Assembly: GCF_017255415.1 (NCBI RefSeq) | Contig: NZ_JAFJZZ010000003.1 | Span: forward strand, 124,001-188,000 | Length of the DNA stretch: 64,000 nt | Reading direction: 5' to 3' | From: Clostridium aminobutyricum | GTDB lineage: Bacteria > Bacillota > Clostridia > Peptostreptococcales > Anaerovoracaceae | In this document: piece after piece, positions 43,937 to 52,980 of the stretch | Layout: every line of letters begins with the position of its first letter | Numbering within the stretch: position 1 is the stretch's first letter | Notes under the pieces: generated by a model | What the model was told of the DNA's origin: nothing | Database searches by the model: none | What the model saw: the letters and a program-made list of their open reading frames with translations, nothing else | Translations under genes and position numbers: made by a program

Positions 43937-44679
43937 AAACGCTGAAAAATATGATATACAGCAAAACCTTATCCGGCGCTTTTATCGTTCTGATTTTCTG
44001 GTATGTTCTGCATCTGACCATAGGGTCGAAGATCATTCCGGGGCCTTACGAGACGATCGTTACGTTTTTCAGGCTTATGACCGGAACCCTTCTGCTGCAT
44101 ATGCTCGTCAGTCTTTTTAGAATAACAGCGGCCATGGTAATATCCATGGGGATCGGTGTACCGCTCGGCTTATGGATGGGTCTCTCTGAAAGGGCAGATT
44201 CCGTTCTGACGCCTGTTGCTTATATCCTCTATCCCATTCCAAAGGTAGCCTTCCTGCCGATTTTTATGGTGATATTTGGCCTGGGCAACAGTTCCAAGAT
44301 CATTCTGATCATATCGATTGTCGTTTTTCAGATCCTGCTTGCTGTCCGGGACGGCGTGAAGGAAATTCCCACAGAGCTTCATGATTCCGTGAGATCCCTT
44401 GGATTAAGTCGCTGGCAGACGTACACAAACCTGGTATTTCCGGCAGTGCTCCCAAAGATTATATCCGCTTTAAGGGTGAGTATAGGCGTATGTATTGCTA
44501 CTCTGTTTTTCAGCGAAAATTTTGCTACTACTTACGGCATCGGCTACTTTATCATGAATTGCTGGGTCATGGTGGATTACGTTCAGATGTTTGCCGGAAT
44601 TCTCGCGATGAGTTTGATGGGTATTCTTATTTTTAAAGTGATTGATTTTATGGAACGAAAGATTTGCCCGTGGATATGA
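43933..44679 (+). CDS. ABC transporter permease (SsuC/TauC/ThiX-like)
   Basis: A 248-residue permease with about six membrane spans. The BPD_transp_1 EAA-like loop is visible as DGVKEIPTELHDSVRSLGLSRWQTYTNLVFPAVLPKIISALRVSIG, which contacts the ATPase. VAYILYPIPKVAFLPIFMVIFGLGNSSKI is typical of the SsuC group. The start is ATG 43933, overlapping the ATPase stop as ATGA; an upstream in-frame start at 43906 is less likely. It ends the operon; a perfect hairpin lies just after the stop. Confidence 0.93.
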   Translation: MKTLKNMIYSKTLSGAFIVLIFWYVLHLTIGSKIIPGPYETIVTFFRLMTGTLLLHMLVSLFRITAAMVISMGIGVPLGLWMGLSERADSVLTPVAYILYPIPKVAFLPIFMVIFGLGNSSKIILIISIVVFQILLAVRDGVKEIPTELHDSVRSLGLSRWQTYTNLVFPAVLPKIISALRVSIGVCIATLFFSENFATTYGIGYFIMNCWVMVDYVQMFAGILAMSLMGILIFKVIDFMERKICPWI

Positions 44680-44682
44680 GGA

Positions 44683-44707
44683 TTAGTTAGGTGCTTGACC
44701 TAACTAA
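44683..44707 (+). terminator. Hairpin after the ABC operon
   Basis: TTAGTTAGGT (44683-44692), five bases, ACCTAACTAA (44698-44707): perfect stem, but without a T run. Terminator or processing site. Confidence 0.55.
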
Positions 44708-44850
44708 ATCATACACAGCCCGATAGTGGAGAAAAATATTAATCCATGGGATTATACGAGTAAAGGAAATTTGACATAACTGCATTTTTATGTTGTACTC
44801 GTAGGATGATTGTTATTTTAAAATAAAACCGGTACGGTAAAGGAAGTTTT

Positions 44851-45423
44851 ATGAAAGGGCTAATTAAATTCATCCCCAATAGCATCACCATATCAAGAAT
44901 AGGTTTATCCGTTTTATTTGTAACAAATGTGACAGGGCAATTTGTATACGAAAAGAATAATTTTATGAACCTTATTGTATTATTTTCGGTTATTTGCCTT
45001 ACAGATTTAATCGATGGAAAAATCGCAAGGAAAATTCGCTGTACTTCTGTAACTGGGGCTAAACTTGATGTCTTAGCAGATTTATTTTTTATCGTGGCCT
45101 CCAATATAACGCTGATAAGTCTTGGAATTTTACCGTTGTGGTTTTTAGGGTTTATATTTTTTAAATTTATAGAATTTATAATAACGTCAGATTTTACAAT
45201 CAGACATAAATATTTATCAAATAAGAATGTATTTATATCTGATAAGTTGGGAAGAATTGTGGCTGCCATGTTTTTTGTTATTCCCGGTATAGCTTTTATT
45301 TTTCACATTCTAATACCAAGTATTGCGGAGAACGCGATTCATTTTATACTGTACGCCACTTTGGCGGGTGGAATTCTTTCATCATACTTAAGGGTTAAGA
45401 GTTGTTTAAAGCTGAAATCTTAA
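44851..45423 (+). CDS. CDP-alcohol phosphatidyltransferase family protein
   Basis: A 190-residue membrane enzyme with about five or six spans. The family motif D-x2-DG-x2-AR-x8-G-x3-D-x3-D is complete (DLIDGKIARKIRCTSVTGAKLDVLAD, about residues 54-79), so catalysis is expected. It joins a CDP-diacylglycerol or similar donor to an alcohol such as glycerol phosphate, serine or inositol phosphate; the acceptor is not clear. PgsA-like by size, but sequence after the motif is divergent, and a housekeeping role is not certain. ATG 44851 follows AAAGGAAG. It is followed by its own terminator. Confidence 0.88.
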   Translation: MKGLIKFIPNSITISRIGLSVLFVTNVTGQFVYEKNNFMNLIVLFSVICLTDLIDGKIARKIRCTSVTGAKLDVLADLFFIVASNITLISLGILPLWFLGFIFFKFIEFIITSDFTIRHKYLSNKNVFISDKLGRIVAAMFFVIPGIAFIFHILIPSIAENAIHFILYATLAGGILSSYLRVKSCLKLKS

Positions 45424-45456
45424 AGGCATTAGGATCTGAAATCCGAATGCCTTTTT
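45422..45456 (+). terminator. Rho-independent terminator
   Basis: AAAGGCATT with AATGCCTTT and inner GGAT/ATCC (45422-45454), then T. It ends the phosphatidyltransferase gene. Confidence 0.85.
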
Positions 45457-45488
45457 ATATTTGCGTCTGATGGAAGGCAAAAAATAAA

Positions 45489-45553
45489 CAGGTACCTGAA
45501 ATAAAATGTTGACAATTGTATCAGGTACCTGTAATATGTATAACAGGTACCTG
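45489..45553 (+). promoter_or_regulatory. Promoter with three phased CAGGTACCTG operators
   Basis: The palindrome CAGGTACCTG occurs at 45489-45498, 45522-45531 and 45544-45553. Starts are 33 and 22 bases apart, whole turns of 11, so all lie on one face of the helix. TTGACA (45509-45514), 17 bases and TAATAT (45532-45537) place the middle copy in the spacer. This looks like tight repression by the MarR protein encoded next. Confidence 0.85.
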
Positions 45554-45577
45554 ATAAAGTATATGGAGGAATATAAA

Positions 45578-46174
45578 ATGGATGACAATATGAATAATCT
45601 ACATGAAAAAATGTTGAAACTTCAATGGCTTATGCAACGGCATCACTTTCAGAAGTATGTGCAGCGTGGACCATTAGCTGATCCGACACGCGGGCAAGGA
45701 AGAATTTTGGCAATGCTTAAACTAAAAGAATCGATTAGCTCAAAAGAACTCTCCTATCTTCTCGGGATAAGGCAACAATCCCTGAATGAATTGTTGAACA
45801 AGCTTGAAAAAAAGGGATATGTTGAGCGTATACAGTCGGAAGAAGACAGGCGAGTAATATTAGTAAAACTTACGGAATTAGGCAGAACAGAAAGCCAGGA
45901 ATCAGAATACGATCTGAGCAGCATGTATAGCTGCCTTAGCGACGAAGAAAAGGTCACCTTAGGAAACTATATAGATCGCATGACCGGTGTGCTTGCCGAT
46001 CAATTTGACGATGATATGAATGAGCGATTTGAAAAAATGATGAATGTTCATTCCAAACTTGCAAATGAGAAGATGGAGCATTTCATGCATATGCGTGACA
46101 AACTCGATCTTTCCGGTTGCTTGGATAGAGTTATCCAGAATAAAGGCCTTCGTGATCAAAGCAGAAAACGCTAA
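45578..46174 (+). CDS. MarR-family regulator
   Basis: A 198-residue regulator. The winged helix (about 45-115) reads GRILAMLKLKESISSKELSYLLGIRQQSLNELLNKLEKKGYVERIQSEEDRRVILVKLTELG, with the DxR wing. The C-terminal part is longer than usual, with repeated methionines and charged residues (MNERFEKMMNVHSKLANEKMEHFMHMRDKLD), a possible ligand or metal region. The start at 45578 follows TGGAGGA, downstream of three palindromic operators; a longer frame from 45506 crosses these and was rejected. It is followed 20 bases later by a Na+/H+ antiporter gene, so it probably represses both. Confidence 0.9.
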   Translation: MDDNMNNLHEKMLKLQWLMQRHHFQKYVQRGPLADPTRGQGRILAMLKLKESISSKELSYLLGIRQQSLNELLNKLEKKGYVERIQSEEDRRVILVKLTELGRTESQESEYDLSSMYSCLSDEEKVTLGNYIDRMTGVLADQFDDDMNERFEKMMNVHSKLANEKMEHFMHMRDKLDLSGCLDRVIQNKGLRDQSRKR

Positions 46175-46194
46175 ACAGTGAGTGAGGTGAGCTG

Positions 46195-48195
46195 ATGCTG
46201 ATTTTTGAATATATCTTAATTTTATTGGTAGCGGTTCTGTTATCAAATCTGATCAACCGCTTCATACCGGCACTATCCGTCCCAATTATACAGATTGTGC
46301 TGGGGATCCTTATCGCACTGATTCCCTTTGGCGCATTCGGCTTTGAGTTTGAGCTGGAGCCGGAATTGTTCTTCGTGTTGTTTCTTTCCCCACTGGTTTT
46401 CCATTCCAGTATGACGGCAGATAAAAAAGCACTGTGGGAAATGAAAAAGCCGATTCTTGGTGCAGCTGTGGCGCTGGTCTTCATCACCGTGATAGTGGAA
46501 GGCTATTTTATTTATACACTTATCCCGGCAATTCCATTGGCAGCAGCATTTGCACTAAGTGCCTCGCTGGCTCCAACGGACGTCGTTGCCGTAAATGCGG
46601 TAAGTAAGCGGGTTTCCATTCCGGGTAAGCTCATGGGCATCCTTTCCGGAGAATCCATCATAAACGATGCGACAGGCCTTGTATGCTTCCAACTTGCCTT
46701 AACCGCTGCTGCCACAGGTTCATTTTCCATTGCAAATGCAGTGGGCCGATTCTTACTGCTTGGGATTGGAGGCATCATCATAGGCCTTTTAATGACATGG
46801 CTCAAGTATGCATTTGTCCGCTGGTTACGTTTGCTGGGTATGGAAAACAGTACCTTGCACATCCTGATCGGCGTTATGACCCCGTTTATTATATATATGG
46901 GAGCAGAGGCCCTTCACGTCAGCGGTATACTGGCAGCTTTCTCAGCAGGTATTGCCCACTCGTTCATGCGGGATCGATTTAATCCTGATAAAGTAAGCCT
47001 GAATATCGCACATGAAAGTGTTTGGTCGGTTCTGTCCTTCAGCTTTGATGGACTTGTATTCGTTATGCTGGGAACGCAGCTGCCGGGCATTCTGAAAACC
47101 ATCGGAAGCGGTGAGTATGCCATTGACGGATGGCAAACAGCGGGCTGCATATTGCTGATCACTCTTTGTACAATGCTGATTCGATTTGTGTGGTGTACAT
47201 TTGCCGTGCAGAAACAAACCTATCAGGAGGAGGGGAAATCCATTGGCAGAATGAAAGCCGGTATCATTTTCAGCCTGTCCGGGGCGAGAGGAACTGTAAC
47301 ACTGGCCAGCATCATGTCCATTCCGCTCCTACTGTCTGACGGAAACGCATTCCCACAACGAGGACTGATGATTTTATTGGCTAGTGGGGTTATTGTCGTT
47401 TCTCTGTTGATTACCAACTTTATTCTGCCTTTGTTTACGGGAAAGAAGAAAGACGCAACCCGCAATGAAGAGGAGCAGACCGCATATCTCGAAATACTTC
47501 AAACAGTTGTAGCCCGGTTAAAAGGGGAGGCGACGGATGAAACGCGTATGGCGACGGAGCTTGTAACTCGAAACTACTATTCACGCGGCCTTACACTGGA
47601 CAAAGCTCTTTGCCTGAATGGCAAAGCAGAAGAAGCAGAAAAAGCATTGCGTCGAGACATACTGATGTGGGAAAAAGAAAACACGGAACAGTTGTTAAAT
47701 GAGGAAATTATTGATAAGCGGACTGCCGACCGTTATCTTACTATGCTTGAGACGCGTATCTCATCGGCTACAAAGGAGAAACACAGTATATCTTACTCCC
47801 TAATATGGATTTTCAAGCATATGCTTTGGTTCAAAATAATTAAAGATGAAGGCACGCGAAAGAACACATTACTGAAGATGACAAAGTCTAACGGGCAGTT
47901 TGTATTGGAAAAACTGAAAGCCCTAAAAACAGCCGATGCTGATCCGGCTCTGGATCGGCTGATTTCGGAATACGAAATGATAACGAACCTTCGGGATAAT
48001 CGCATGGCACAGGATGAGGAAAAAGGGGACAAGGCTTCAAGGGAAGAACTTATTCTGAAGATTACTGCGAGAGGGTTCGGGATTGAACGTGAGCTGATTC
48101 AGCAGATGTTTGAAGCAGGACGTATCTCTTGGGAAACAGCAAAAGAACTCCGCAGCAACATGGCTATGCTGGAGGCACAACTCCAGATAGAGTAA
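46195..48195 (+). CDS. CPA1-type Na+/H+ antiporter (NhaP-like)
   Basis: A 666-residue protein with about 12 membrane spans (residues 1-410) and a soluble C-terminal domain of about 250 residues. The transport core is visible: ASLAPTDVVAVNAVSKRV and SGESIINDATGLV carry the ND motif of CPA1 exchangers, and FSLSGARGTVTLASIMSIPLLL is the conserved later segment. The cytoplasmic tail is helical (RLKGEATDETRMATELVTRNYYSRG...) and may regulate activity. The ATG follows GTGAGGTGAGC. It is the second gene behind the triple operator, so the MarR protein likely controls ion or pH homeostasis. Confidence 0.92.
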   Translation: MLIFEYILILLVAVLLSNLINRFIPALSVPIIQIVLGILIALIPFGAFGFEFELEPELFFVLFLSPLVFHSSMTADKKALWEMKKPILGAAVALVFITVIVEGYFIYTLIPAIPLAAAFALSASLAPTDVVAVNAVSKRVSIPGKLMGILSGESIINDATGLVCFQLALTAAATGSFSIANAVGRFLLLGIGGIIIGLLMTWLKYAFVRWLRLLGMENSTLHILIGVMTPFIIYMGAEALHVSGILAAFSAGIAHSFMRDRFNPDKVSLNIAHESVWSVLSFSFDGLVFVMLGTQLPGILKTIGSGEYAIDGWQTAGCILLITLCTMLIRFVWCTFAVQKQTYQEEGKSIGRMKAGIIFSLSGARGTVTLASIMSIPLLLSDGNAFPQRGLMILLASGVIVVSLLITNFILPLFTGKKKDATRNEEEQTAYLEILQTVVARLKGEATDETRMATELVTRNYYSRGLTLDKALCLNGKAEEAEKALRRDILMWEKENTEQLLNEEIIDKRTADRYLTMLETRISSATKEKHSISYSLIWIFKHMLWFKIIKDEGTRKNTLLKMTKSNGQFVLEKLKALKTADADPALDRLISEYEMITNLRDNRMAQDEEKGDKASREELILKITARGFGIERELIQQMFEAGRISWETAKELRSNMAMLEAQLQIE

Positions 48196-48198
48196 GTC

Positions 48199-48350
48199 AA
48201 TCTGAGAATGAGAAAGCCGCCTTGAAAAAAATTGGAGAGACGGAAGATTGTTATGGTGAAGCTATAACACCAATATTATTGAGTAGAGAGGGGTTTGATG
48301 AATATATGAATGAAAGTTGTGATATGAAGAGCAAGAATGATGTTGGATAA
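48199..48350 (+). pseudogene. Coding-like remnant after the antiporter
   Basis: Directly after the antiporter stop, one plus-strand frame reads SENEKAALKKIGETEDC and then ITPILLSREGFDEYMNES before its stop. It has no start codon of its own. It may be the tail of a lost gene or a former extension. Family not recognised. Confidence 0.25.
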
Positions 48351-48390
48351 ACAATCCCCCAATTATTCATTTCATCCAAAATTGTTTTTA

Positions 48391-48427
48391 AAAACCACAG
48401 TCAAAATTAATGGATTGTGGTTTTTTT
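48391..48427 (+). terminator. Terminator of the marR-nhaP operon
   Basis: AAAACCACA (48391-48399) pairs with TGTGGTTTT (48416-48424), followed by more T. Confidence 0.82.
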
Positions 48428-48445
48428 GTCTTTGTTTACATTCCA

Positions 48446-48488
48446 TTTAAACTCCATTTAATTTGGGTTTAAATGGCAGGAATATACT
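48446..48488 (+). promoter_or_regulatory. RND promoter with three 11-bp-phased TTTAA repeats
   Basis: TTTAA at 48446, 48457 and 48468, exactly 11 bases apart, the spacing of OmpR-family binding sites. TATACT lies at 48483-48488 and the third repeat covers the -35 region. The same repeat type precedes the two-component genes (52919) and the MntR-like gene (54722). Confidence 0.75.
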
Positions 48489-48526
48489 CTGTTTGCAAAA
48501 TCAAATAATGAAGGGTGATTGCTAGA

Positions 48527-49702
48527 ATGAAAGAAAAGAAACTGGACTTAAAACAACTGATGAAACAAAAAACAATATTAATTGCTGTCGCAGTGTTGAT
48601 GGTTGTTTCCTTAACAGGGGTCAGAATCTTCAGTGCTCAGAAAGTACCGAAGGAGGAACTGTCTTTGGATAACTCAATTGCAGTGGAGACAGCAGAAGTG
48701 AGTTATACCGATTCAATAGGGGGACTTACATATAAAGCAAATCTAGAGCCGGCGGAAGAAGCTACCGTCAGCAGCAATGTGTCGGGTCAGGTGACGCAGG
48801 TATTGTTCGAAAACGGAGATAAGGTGGAACAGGGTCAGGCACTGGCAACCCTCGACGATAAGGATCTTCAGAACCAGATGAAAACGGCAAAAGTAGATCT
48901 GAGCAAGCTGCAGCTGGAGTTGGATGCCGCGAAAAGCGATGCTGATATCGCGGGACAACTCTATGCAGGGGGGGCATGTTCCAAGACTAGTTATGATACC
49001 GCAATGCGTGCTTACAAGACGGTTCTGGCAAATGTGGAATTGAAAAAAATCGAACTTCAGGACATTTTAAATTCGTTGAACGACTGTATCATTAAATCGC
49101 CGGTCACGGGGGAAGCCAGCGGCAAAAATATCACGGTTGGACAGTATTTAAATCAGGGAACGGTGATTGCGTCTGTGAAAAATAACACGAGTATCAAAGC
49201 GGAGATTCAGCTCCTACAGAATGATCTGGAAAAAGTCGCGGTAGGTCAGGAAGTTACACTGAAGCTGAGTCACGACGATACTATGACATATAAAGGCTTT
49301 GTGGAAACGATAGCGACTTCTGCCAATAGTCAGACCAGAGCATTCGATTGCCTGATTAAAATTGACAATACGGCAGGGGCCTTGAAATCCGGGGTATTTG
49401 GAACAATTGAGATTTCTGACAAAGAGAACCAAAAAACTTTGGCAGCACCAATGTCCGCAGTGGCAGGAAGTGAAGGAAACTATTCCGCCTTTACCATTGA
49501 GAATGGGTTGGCAAGAAAGGTTCCTGTTGAAATTGGGGTTGTTTCCAATGATATGGTTGAAATCACATCGGGTCTGAAAGAAGGCGATCGAATTATCACA
49601 AGTAATCTGAACTCTCTTCAGGACGGAGATAAAGTAAGCGTTGCACATGAGAAAAAAGCTCTGAGAGCGGTCTATGCGCCAACAGACGGAGAGGGGGAAT
49701 AA
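48527..49702 (+). CDS. RND efflux adaptor (membrane fusion) protein
   Basis: A 391-residue HlyD/AcrA-type adaptor. One N-terminal membrane anchor (about 18-36) precedes a lipoyl/barrel-sandwich half (ATVSSNVSGQVTQVLFENGDKVEQGQALATLDDKDLQNQ), a short coiled coil, the second half (NDCIIKSPVTGEASGKNITVGQYLNQG) and a beta-barrel with KSGVFGTIEI. In Gram-positive bacteria such adaptors act outside the membrane with an RND pump. The start is ATG 48527; TTG 48515 is too close to the GAAGGGTGA site. The pump gene follows seven bases after its stop. Confidence 0.92.
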   Translation: MKEKKLDLKQLMKQKTILIAVAVLMVVSLTGVRIFSAQKVPKEELSLDNSIAVETAEVSYTDSIGGLTYKANLEPAEEATVSSNVSGQVTQVLFENGDKVEQGQALATLDDKDLQNQMKTAKVDLSKLQLELDAAKSDADIAGQLYAGGACSKTSYDTAMRAYKTVLANVELKKIELQDILNSLNDCIIKSPVTGEASGKNITVGQYLNQGTVIASVKNNTSIKAEIQLLQNDLEKVAVGQEVTLKLSHDDTMTYKGFVETIATSANSQTRAFDCLIKIDNTAGALKSGVFGTIEISDKENQKTLAAPMSAVAGSEGNYSAFTIENGLARKVPVEIGVVSNDMVEITSGLKEGDRIITSNLNSLQDGDKVSVAHEKKALRAVYAPTDGEGE

Positions 49703-49708
49703 CCTATT

Positions 49709-52700
49709 ATGTTTCTTACAAACCTCAGTCTTAAACGTCCTGTCTTTGCTATTGTGGTAATCATAGCCATGCTGGCAATTGGTATCACTAGCTTTCTGAA
49801 CTTAAACTTAAATGATATGCCGGAGACGAATATGCCATATGTCACGGTAAGCATTAGTCTTCCGGGGGCATCTCCTGATCAGGTGGAGTCCAAAGTGACG
49901 AAAAAAGTGGAAGAAGCAATCGGACAGTTGTCCGGTGTAAATCATATCACAAGCAGTATCAGCGAAGGATATTCCATGACCATGGTCGAATTTGATGATA
50001 CTAGAGATGCAGACGCGGCCGCTCAGGATGTCCGCACAAAAATGAATGCGATACGAGGAGATCTCCCCGACGATACAGGAGAACCTACCATTTCTAAAAT
50101 GGATATCAATGGAGATCCAATTCTTTCTCTTTCAGTCACAGGAAAAATGAATGAAGCGGAACTTTCAGATTTGGTTGATAATACCATTATTCCTGAAATT
50201 AATAGGGTCAGCGGAGTCGGTTCCGTGACCTCCTATGGTTTGCTGGAGCGTGAAGTTCAGGTAAAACTGGATAAAGACAAATTGGCTGCGCTGAACATTA
50301 CTATTGACCAGGTTACAGGTGCTTTAGGGAGTGATAATCTCGATACACCCAGTGGGAAAGTTGGGAACAAGTCACGGGAAGTAACCATCCGGACAAATAG
50401 CAGCATCAAAGATGTAAATGATTTCAAAAATATTACGGTTGCGACTATTGATGGAACGGAAGTCCGTATTGGGGATATCGCGGAGGTAGTAGATGGATAT
50501 AAGAGTAAGGATAGTATCTCCCATTTTAACGGTAAAGAATGTATCGGAATTGATATTGTCAAGCAGTCGGGAACCAATACCGTTAAGGTTGCGGAAGCTG
50601 TCAAAAGCAAAATTGCAGCACTTGAAAAATCGTTGCCGAATGAGGTGAAGATTAGTGTGGTAACGGATAATTCTACCTCTATTCAAGCCTCGGTCACCGG
50701 GGTTGAAGAGACGATGATTGAGGGATGCATTCTAGCGGTACTGATTATCTTTCTGTTTTTAAGAACTCTAGGAAGTACGATGGTCAGCGCCATCTCACTG
50801 CCGACTTCCATTATTACTACTTTTGCAGCCATGAAGATCATGGGATTTACATTAAATACGATGAGCCTGATGGCCTTGTCCCTCTCGGTAGGGTTGCTTG
50901 TAGATGATGCCATTGTAGTCATAGAGAATATTGAACGGCATCTGCGTTTAGGGAGATCGCCATTGGAAGCTGCTAAGGAAGCTACTAGTGAAATCGGCTT
51001 GGCAGTACTTGCTACCACAATGACCATTGTGGCAGTATTTCTCCCGATGTCAGTGGGCAGGGGCATTATCGGAAAGATCTTCAAGGAATTCGGTTTGACC
51101 ATTGCATTTGCCGTTTTAATCTCATTGTTTGTTTCCTTTACGTTGGTACCTTTAATGGCATCTCGATTTGTTCGGGATGTGGGGGATCAGAAACCAAAAA
51201 CAAAATTCCAAAGATTTCTGGCTTGGTTCAACTATCAGTTTGACCGTTTGGCCATCATTTATGATAAGATACTTGGTTTTGTATTAAAGCATCGGAAGAA
51301 GACGTTGCTTGCTGCGGCAGGGATGTTCGTGATGAGTCTGACACTGATTCCGATGATGGGTATGAACTTCATGTCACAGGAGGATCGGGGCACGGTTACA
51401 ATTAATGCAGAGTTAGATTCAGGGCTATCTCTTTTTGCAGCGGAGGAGAAGGCAAAGCAGATTGAACAAGCCATAAAAAAATATCCAGAAGTGAAGACCG
51501 TATATACGACAGTAAAAAAAGATAGTATCAGCATGATTCTTGGTTTAACGGATAAAAAAGACAGAAAGAAAAGCGGCGATGAGCTGGCGGCTGAAATACG
51601 TTCTGAAATAAAAAAATATCCTGGATTGGATTTATCTGTAGCTGGAACTTCTGATCCGGGTATGAGTGACAGCCGCAAGCTCTATTCCCTTCATATACAA
51701 GGCAATAATTTTGAACAGCTTTTGGAATACAGTCAGAAAGCAAAGCAATTACTCGCTGAAATCCCGGGTGCAACAGATGTTGGAATAAGTTATAAAGCTG
51801 GAAAACCGGAAACCCAGATTCTAGTTGACCGCGATGCAGCTGCTGATCTAGGTGTAGTACCTGCCAGTATATCGAGCACGCTAACCACGTTATTCAACGG
51901 AACGACAGTGGGTCAATATGAAGACAATGGAGATCGAATTGATATAACGGTAAGTGTGGAAGACAGCCAGAGCACAGGAGTGGACAGCATTAACGGAATA
52001 TATATTGCGAGTTCTACCACTGGGCAGATGATTCCCGTTGAAATGTTGACGAAAAAACAATATACCACAGCATCTTCACAGATAGAACGGTATGACAAGA
52101 GCAGAGACATACAGGTGGAAGCAAACAATGAGATTGGCTATTCATCGTCTGACATCAGTGCTGAATTCGAAAAGCGATTAATGGAAGAACTTTCGCCGCC
52201 CAAAGGCATTTATTTCGTAAAGGGTGGAGATGATCAGATGGTAGAAGAAAGCACCGCTACCATGACACAGGCAGTTGTTTTAGGTATCCTCTTTATATTT
52301 TTGATTTTGGCGGCACAATTTGAAAGTTGGATTGATCCGCTAGCCATCATGTTTTCATTGCCATTGGCCATTATCGGCGCCATGTTTGCCCTCTTTATTA
52401 CGGGAGCTGGATTCAGTATGATCGGCATGATTGGAATCATATTCCTGTTGGGTCTTGTTACTAAAAATGCGATTCTTCTTGTTGACTTTATAAAGAAAAA
52501 AAGACAGGAAGGTATGGAACGAACAAAAGCAATTATGGAAGCTGGTTTGACAAGATTGCGGCCGATTATGATGACGACACTAGCCATGATTCTAGGCATG
52601 CTGCCGTCTGCCCTGGATTCGGGAATTGGTTCAGAAACACGTCAGCCCATGGCCATTGCCATTATCGGAGGACTGATATCATCCACGTTATTGACCTTGT

Positions 52701-52810
52701 TGGTTGTTCCGGTTATTTATACATACCTTGATGATTGGAAAGCTAAGTTAAAGCCAGGAAAACTATTTAAAAAAATAAAAAATTTAATTAATATTTTGCC
52801 GATAAAATAA
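49709..52810 (+). CDS. RND efflux transporter (AcrB/HAE family)
   Basis: A 1033-residue pump with the full duplicated RND layout: membrane helix 1, large outer loop, helices 2-6, helix 7, second outer loop, helices 8-12. The helix 4 proton-relay region reads LSLSVGLLVDDAIVVIENIERHL with the Asp-Asp pair. The C-terminal half has GLVTKNAILLVDFIKKKRQEG and RPIMMTTLAMILGMLPSAL, both family signatures. Substrate unknown (drugs, solvents, metal chelates or lipids are possible). It is co-transcribed with the adaptor and without an outer-membrane channel, as expected in a monoderm. The two-component genes after it probably control it. Confidence 0.94.
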   Translation: MFLTNLSLKRPVFAIVVIIAMLAIGITSFLNLNLNDMPETNMPYVTVSISLPGASPDQVESKVTKKVEEAIGQLSGVNHITSSISEGYSMTMVEFDDTRDADAAAQDVRTKMNAIRGDLPDDTGEPTISKMDINGDPILSLSVTGKMNEAELSDLVDNTIIPEINRVSGVGSVTSYGLLEREVQVKLDKDKLAALNITIDQVTGALGSDNLDTPSGKVGNKSREVTIRTNSSIKDVNDFKNITVATIDGTEVRIGDIAEVVDGYKSKDSISHFNGKECIGIDIVKQSGTNTVKVAEAVKSKIAALEKSLPNEVKISVVTDNSTSIQASVTGVEETMIEGCILAVLIIFLFLRTLGSTMVSAISLPTSIITTFAAMKIMGFTLNTMSLMALSLSVGLLVDDAIVVIENIERHLRLGRSPLEAAKEATSEIGLAVLATTMTIVAVFLPMSVGRGIIGKIFKEFGLTIAFAVLISLFVSFTLVPLMASRFVRDVGDQKPKTKFQRFLAWFNYQFDRLAIIYDKILGFVLKHRKKTLLAAAGMFVMSLTLIPMMGMNFMSQEDRGTVTINAELDSGLSLFAAEEKAKQIEQAIKKYPEVKTVYTTVKKDSISMILGLTDKKDRKKSGDELAAEIRSEIKKYPGLDLSVAGTSDPGMSDSRKLYSLHIQGNNFEQLLEYSQKAKQLLAEIPGATDVGISYKAGKPETQILVDRDAAADLGVVPASISSTLTTLFNGTTVGQYEDNGDRIDITVSVEDSQSTGVDSINGIYIASSTTGQMIPVEMLTKKQYTTASSQIERYDKSRDIQVEANNEIGYSSSDISAEFEKRLMEELSPPKGIYFVKGGDDQMVEESTATMTQAVVLGILFIFLILAAQFESWIDPLAIMFSLPLAIIGAMFALFITGAGFSMIGMIGIIFLLGLVTKNAILLVDFIKKKRQEGMERTKAIMEAGLTRLRPIMMTTLAMILGMLPSALDSGIGSETRQPMAIAIIGGLISSTLLTLLVVPVIYTYLDDWKAKLKPGKLFKKIKNLINILPIK

Positions 52811-52823
52811 ATTTTATATGATA

Positions 52824-52857
52824 AATAACTTGACATGATATTGCCAAGTTATTTTGT
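52824..52857 (+). terminator. Terminator of the RND operon
   Basis: AATAACTTG (52824-52832) pairs with CAAGTTATT (52845-52853), then TTGTT. Confidence 0.75.
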
Positions 52858-52918
52858 TATACTAAGATCGAGGTGACCGCATGCAGATAAACAGGCATCT
52901 GCTTTAATGCCGAATCAA

Positions 52919-52959
52919 TTTAAATTCTGTTTAAACTAATGATTTATGATAGTTATAAT
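52919..52959 (+). promoter_or_regulatory. Promoter of the two-component operon with phased TTTAA repeats
   Basis: TTTAA at 52919 and 52930, 11 bases apart, then TATAAT at 52954-52959. It matches the RND promoter and suggests autoregulation. Confidence 0.72.
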
Positions 52960-52980
52960 CACAATAAAGGAGAGCGTTCA

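Noticed and set aside
44851..45423. Assigning pgsA to the CDP-alcohol phosphatidyltransferase
   Set aside because: The catalytic motif is shared by the whole family and the rest is divergent; the acceptor cannot be decided from sequence.
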